The translations under genes and the position numbers were made by a program. A DNA stretch of 8,738 nucleotides from Geobacter sp. UBA1603 (GTDB taxonomy: Bacteria > Desulfobacterota > Desulfuromonadia > Geobacterales > Pseudopelobacteraceae): positions 25,131-33,868 of the forward strand of contig DCNF01000049.1 in NCBI GenBank assembly GCA_002322035.1, read 5' to 3'. Shown piece by piece: positions 6,749 through 8,738 of the stretch. The notes beneath the pieces are model-generated. The model searched no databases and was not told the origin of the DNA. It saw only the letters and a list, made by a program, of their open reading frames with translations. The number at the start of each line of letters is the position of its first letter. The first letter of the stretch is position 1.

Positions 6749-7639
6749 TCATGGCCGTATGCGGACCCGGTAGCTTCCCATGCCCCAGGCGGCGCCTTTG
6801 CCGGCATTGAAACAGGCCCCGAGCTCAAGTATCTGTAGTACCCCCGCCGGAACCCGGCGGTATTCCCCGCAGCCGATGATACCGCCAAACCGTTTTCTGT
6901 CCAAGCCTTCCGCGGCGGCCGCATACTCAAAATGCTCCTCAAGCGGCACGCATCTGTTCACTTCTGATGACAGCAGGCCATAATCAAGTTCAAGAGCAGC
7001 ATCACCGTAATATGCAGAAATTGCAGATATCCGTCTCATCTGCGATCTGACAAGCAGTTGCAGGTCAAAGGTGCTACAGATGGAACCGTTCCTAACCAGC
7101 CTCAACGGCGAGAGTAACTCCAGTACGGGGCTGTCAGCACTACTGTCAGACAGCGCCATGACCTCATCGGCGGAAAGCAGCATCAGATCCCCTTCATAAC
7201 TTTCAGATACGTCAAGATCAAACATTTCCCCGTGATAACCGATGTTCCATATCCCTGTGATCAGAGCACCATGGGGCTTGAGACTTCTCCTGAATGCGGT
7301 GATGATCGAGGGAAGATGCCTGACCGCACCTCCCGCAACCGTCAGATAGCATTCAACACCATCCGCTGCCGCCGCAAAACGGAACGCCAAGGGAAGCGGT
7401 GGCTTCTGGTGGCGCTTGACCACGGCAGGATCGTTTGACAATAACTGTGAAAACAGCTCTGCCGCCGGACAATCCGTACGCGCTGCGCAAGCATCGCATT
7501 CACCAGACCGAACCCTGCAGCACAAGAGTTTGAACTCCTCCTGAAACGCCCGGGCACCCTGATAAAGCGCCGCCAGCAACTGCCTTGAATCTGCATTGCT
7601 TTTTACGAGCAATCTGCGTTGTACAAAATTGAAAGACAT
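6749..7639 (-). CDS. Cas6-like RAMP protein (possible CRISPR RNA endoribonuclease family), isolated
   Basis: Cas6 proteins cut CRISPR precursor RNA in the repeats. This 296-aa protein matches the pattern I know for the Cas6 C-terminal-domain family. It has an N-terminal segment with cysteines C40/C41, C48, C51 and C57 (C-x2-C-x5-C-P, a possible metal site), then PPLPLAFRF (80-88). The core follows: LLSPLRLVRNG (175-185), FDLQLLVRSQMRRIS (191-205), GGIIGCGEY (252-260), and the glycine-rich RAMP loop GKGAAWGMGSY (280-290) near the C-terminus. The family call is from pattern memory. I cannot assign a catalytic histidine, so activity is unproven. No CRISPR repeats or other cas genes are in the window. 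The ATG at 7639 is only 10 bases beyond the sdhB terminator and has no good Shine-Dalgarno sequence. The gene overlaps or abuts the LolB-like gene downstream. Confidence 0.7.
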   Translation of the reverse strand: MSFNFVQRRLLVKSNADSRQLLAALYQGARAFQEEFKLLCCRVRSGECDACAARTDCPAAELFSQLLSNDPAVVKRHQKPPLPLAFRFAAAADGVECYLTVAGGAVRHLPSIITAFRRSLKPHGALITGIWNIGYHGEMFDLDVSESYEGDLMLLSADEVMALSDSSADSPVLELLSPLRLVRNGSICSTFDLQLLVRSQMRRISAISAYYGDAALELDYGLLSSEVNRCVPLEEHFEYAAAAEGLDRKRFGGIIGCGEYRRVPAGVLQILELGACFNAGKGAAWGMGSYRVRIRP

Positions 7640-7649
7640 CAGGCACCAG

Positions 7650-7678
7650 AAAAAAAGGGCAGCCTGTGACGGCTGCCC
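7650..7678 (-). terminator. Rho-independent terminator of the sdhAB/frdAB operon
   Basis: Read on the - strand: a perfect 8-bp stem GGGCAGCC / GGCTGCCC (7678-7671 with 7664-7657), a 6-base loop, then a T run at 7656-7650. It lies 28 bases past the sdhB stop codon. Confidence 0.93.
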
Positions 7679-7705
7679 CCGAGAGTGTTCAGTGAACCGC
7701 AGTTA

Positions 7706-8467
7706 TCAGCAGAACTGTGCTTTCAGGAACTCGCGGTTCATGCGTGCGATGAACTTGACGTTGATTCCTTTCGGACACGAAACCTGACACTCATAGTGGT
7801 TGGTGCAGTTTCCGAACCCGCACTGGGCCATCGCGTCAACAAGGTTCTTGACGCGGCTTGAAGCCTCGGCCTGCCCTTGCGGAAGCAGGGCGTACTGGGA
7901 AACCTTGGCACCGGTGAAGAGCATGGCGGCTCCATTGGGACAGCCGGCAACACAGGCGCCACAGCCGATGCACTCGGCAGCGTCCATGGCCTCGTCAGCA
8001 GCCGGTTTCGGTATCAGGATGGCATTGCCATCAGCAACACCACCGGTGTGGCAGGAAACGTAAGCACCGGCCTGGACAATGGTATCAAGGGCGGAGCGGT
8101 CTGCAATCAGATCCTTGACGATCGGGAAAGCGCGGGCCCTCCAGGGCTCGATGTAGATGGTGTCGCCATCCTTGAACTTGCGCATGTGCAGCTGGCAGAC
8201 CGTGGTGCGGTCCTGGCCACCATGGGCCATGCCGTTGATGACCTGGGAGCACATGCCGCAGATTCCCTCGCGGCAGTCGTGGTCAAAGCAGATCGGGTCC
8301 TTGCCGGACTTGATCAGATCTTCATTTACCACATCGAGCATTTCCAGAAAGGAGTGGTGCTCGGTGATCCCCTTGGCGGTATAGGTTTCAAATTTGCCCG
8401 GATCGCTGGCATTCTTCTGGCGCCACACGATCAGTGTCAGTGTCATGGTCTTGTGGTGATCGCTCAT
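7706..8467 (-). CDS. sdhB: Succinate dehydrogenase / fumarate reductase iron-sulfur subunit
   Basis: This is the electron-transfer subunit of the membrane-bound succinate:menaquinone oxidoreductase or fumarate reductase. It passes electrons between the flavoprotein and the cytochrome b subunit on the cytoplasmic side of the inner membrane. The 253-aa protein is full length. Ligands for the [2Fe-2S] cluster are C65, C70, C73 and C91 (with an extra C60 nearby). The [4Fe-4S] ligands are C166, C169, C172 and C231, and the [3Fe-4S] ligands are C176, C221 and C227. All are present in the standard order, including CxxCxxCxxxCP and the final CP. The start ATG overlaps the sdhA stop by one base (TAATG), with AAGGAG 9 bases upstream. 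In Geobacter the related FrdCAB works in both directions (established knowledge), so frdB is an equally valid name. The cytochrome gene is not in the window and in that arrangement would lie upstream of sdhA. A cysteine is the last residue. Confidence 0.97.
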   Translation of the reverse strand: MSDHHKTMTLTLIVWRQKNASDPGKFETYTAKGITEHHSFLEMLDVVNEDLIKSGKDPICFDHDCREGICGMCSQVINGMAHGGQDRTTVCQLHMRKFKDGDTIYIEPWRARAFPIVKDLIADRSALDTIVQAGAYVSCHTGGVADGNAILIPKPAADEAMDAAECIGCGACVAGCPNGAAMLFTGAKVSQYALLPQGQAEASSRVKNLVDAMAQCGFGNCTNHYECQVSCPKGINVKFIARMNREFLKAQFC

Positions 8468-8738
8468 TATTTGTAGCTCCTTACGGCGAGATGTACGTTC
8501 TCGAATTTCAGCGGTTCCTTATGCAGCTCAGGCTCCTTGTTGTCGCCTTTGAATTCCCAGGCGCCGACATAACAGTAGTTGGCGTCGTCACGCTGGGCTT
8601 CGCCTTCATCCTGGTACTCGACCCGGAAGTGGCCGCCACAGGATTCATTACGATGGAGGGCGTCACGGCAGAGCAGTTCACCGAACTCAAGGAAATCAGC
8701 AGTGCGACCGGCGTTCTCCAGGTCTTGGTTGAGTTCGT
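8467..8738 (-). CDS. sdhA: Succinate dehydrogenase / fumarate reductase flavoprotein subunit, C-terminal part only
   Basis: This is the last 89 complete codons of the FAD-bearing catalytic subunit, which interconverts succinate and fumarate. The rest lies beyond the right window edge. Translating the - strand from the edge gives [12 protein letters not shown], then a stretch ending in [15 protein letters not shown], which is the conserved active-site region HRxESxGGHFR with the substrate-binding His and Arg. After that come YVGAWEF and [14 protein letters not shown] before TAA. The RSYK ending and short C-terminal tail are typical of this family. The stop shares one base with the sdhB start, so the two genes are an operon. 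The equivalent Geobacter gene is called frdA. Confidence 0.93.
   Translation of the reverse strand, partial: ELNQDLENAGRTADFLEFGELLCRDALHRNESCGGHFRVEYQDEGEAQRDDANYCYVGAWEFKGDNKEPELHKEPLKFENVHLAVRSYK

Noticed and set aside
6460..6942. 160-codon - strand frame overlapping the Cas6-like and LolB-like genes
   Set aside because: It is out of frame with both, has no domain, and the two overlapped genes each have family motifs or a signal peptide.
7650..7678. The inverted repeat behind sdhB as a single CRISPR repeat unit for the Cas6-like protein
   Set aside because: It occurs once, is followed directly by a T run and lies just past a stop codon, so it is an ordinary terminator; no spaced copies exist in the window.
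7877..8476. 199-codon open frame on the + strand opposite sdhB
   Set aside because: It is fully antisense to a well-supported gene with all cluster ligands, its composition is Gly/Ala/Val-rich as expected of a shadow frame, and no ribosome-binding site or family motif is seen.

Overview
The window looks like ordinary chromosome from a Geobacter-like member of the Desulfobacterota/Desulfuromonadota. I infer this from the menaquinone-type succinate dehydrogenase/fumarate reductase (flavoprotein gene followed by iron-sulfur gene), a RuvB that reads very much like Geobacter RuvB from memory, and the HD-GYP and Hda-type proteins. No database search was possible. There are no rRNAs, tRNAs, insertion sequences or CRISPR repeats.

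Layout, left to right. (1) Bases 1-681, + strand: the C-terminal part of a c-di-GMP phosphodiesterase (HD-GYP domain), cut by the window edge. It overlaps tail to tail with (2) a compact five-gene operon on the - strand, in transcription order ruvB (5339-4314), an Hda/DnaA-like AAA+ gene (4311-3610), a gene for a coiled-coil/J-like/leucine-rich-repeat protein (3613-2285), a zinc-type ABC ATPase znuC (2282-1503) and its permease znuB (1498-665). Every junction is between a 4-base overlap and a 4-base gap. (3) A 198-base divergent intergenic region (5340-5537) with a good -10 for the ruvB operon and a 10-bp palindrome. (4) A small + strand lipoprotein gene (5538-5987) with a strong rho-independent terminator whose stem lies inside the 3' end of the next, convergent gene. 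(5) On the - strand, a two-gene unit: a Cas6-like RAMP protein (7639-6749) followed by a LolB-like outer-membrane lipoprotein (6725-6024). (6) On the - strand, the 3' end of sdhA/frdA (cut by the right edge) and complete sdhB/frdB, closed by a textbook terminator at 7650-7678.

How it fits together: the right end is respiratory (TCA cycle succinate/fumarate conversion on the inner membrane). The middle holds two envelope lipoproteins and an orphan RNA-processing-type protein. The left operon mixes Holliday-junction branch migration, control of replication initiation and metal (probably zinc) uptake with an uncharacterised scaffold-like protein. The least expected items are the isolated Cas6-like gene with no CRISPR context, paired with a LolB-like gene, and the J-like/LRR protein embedded between hda and znuC. 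Two starts (LRR protein, LolB-like protein) are better placed downstream of the longest reading frame because each has a strong Shine-Dalgarno sequence; the znuC start was moved too.
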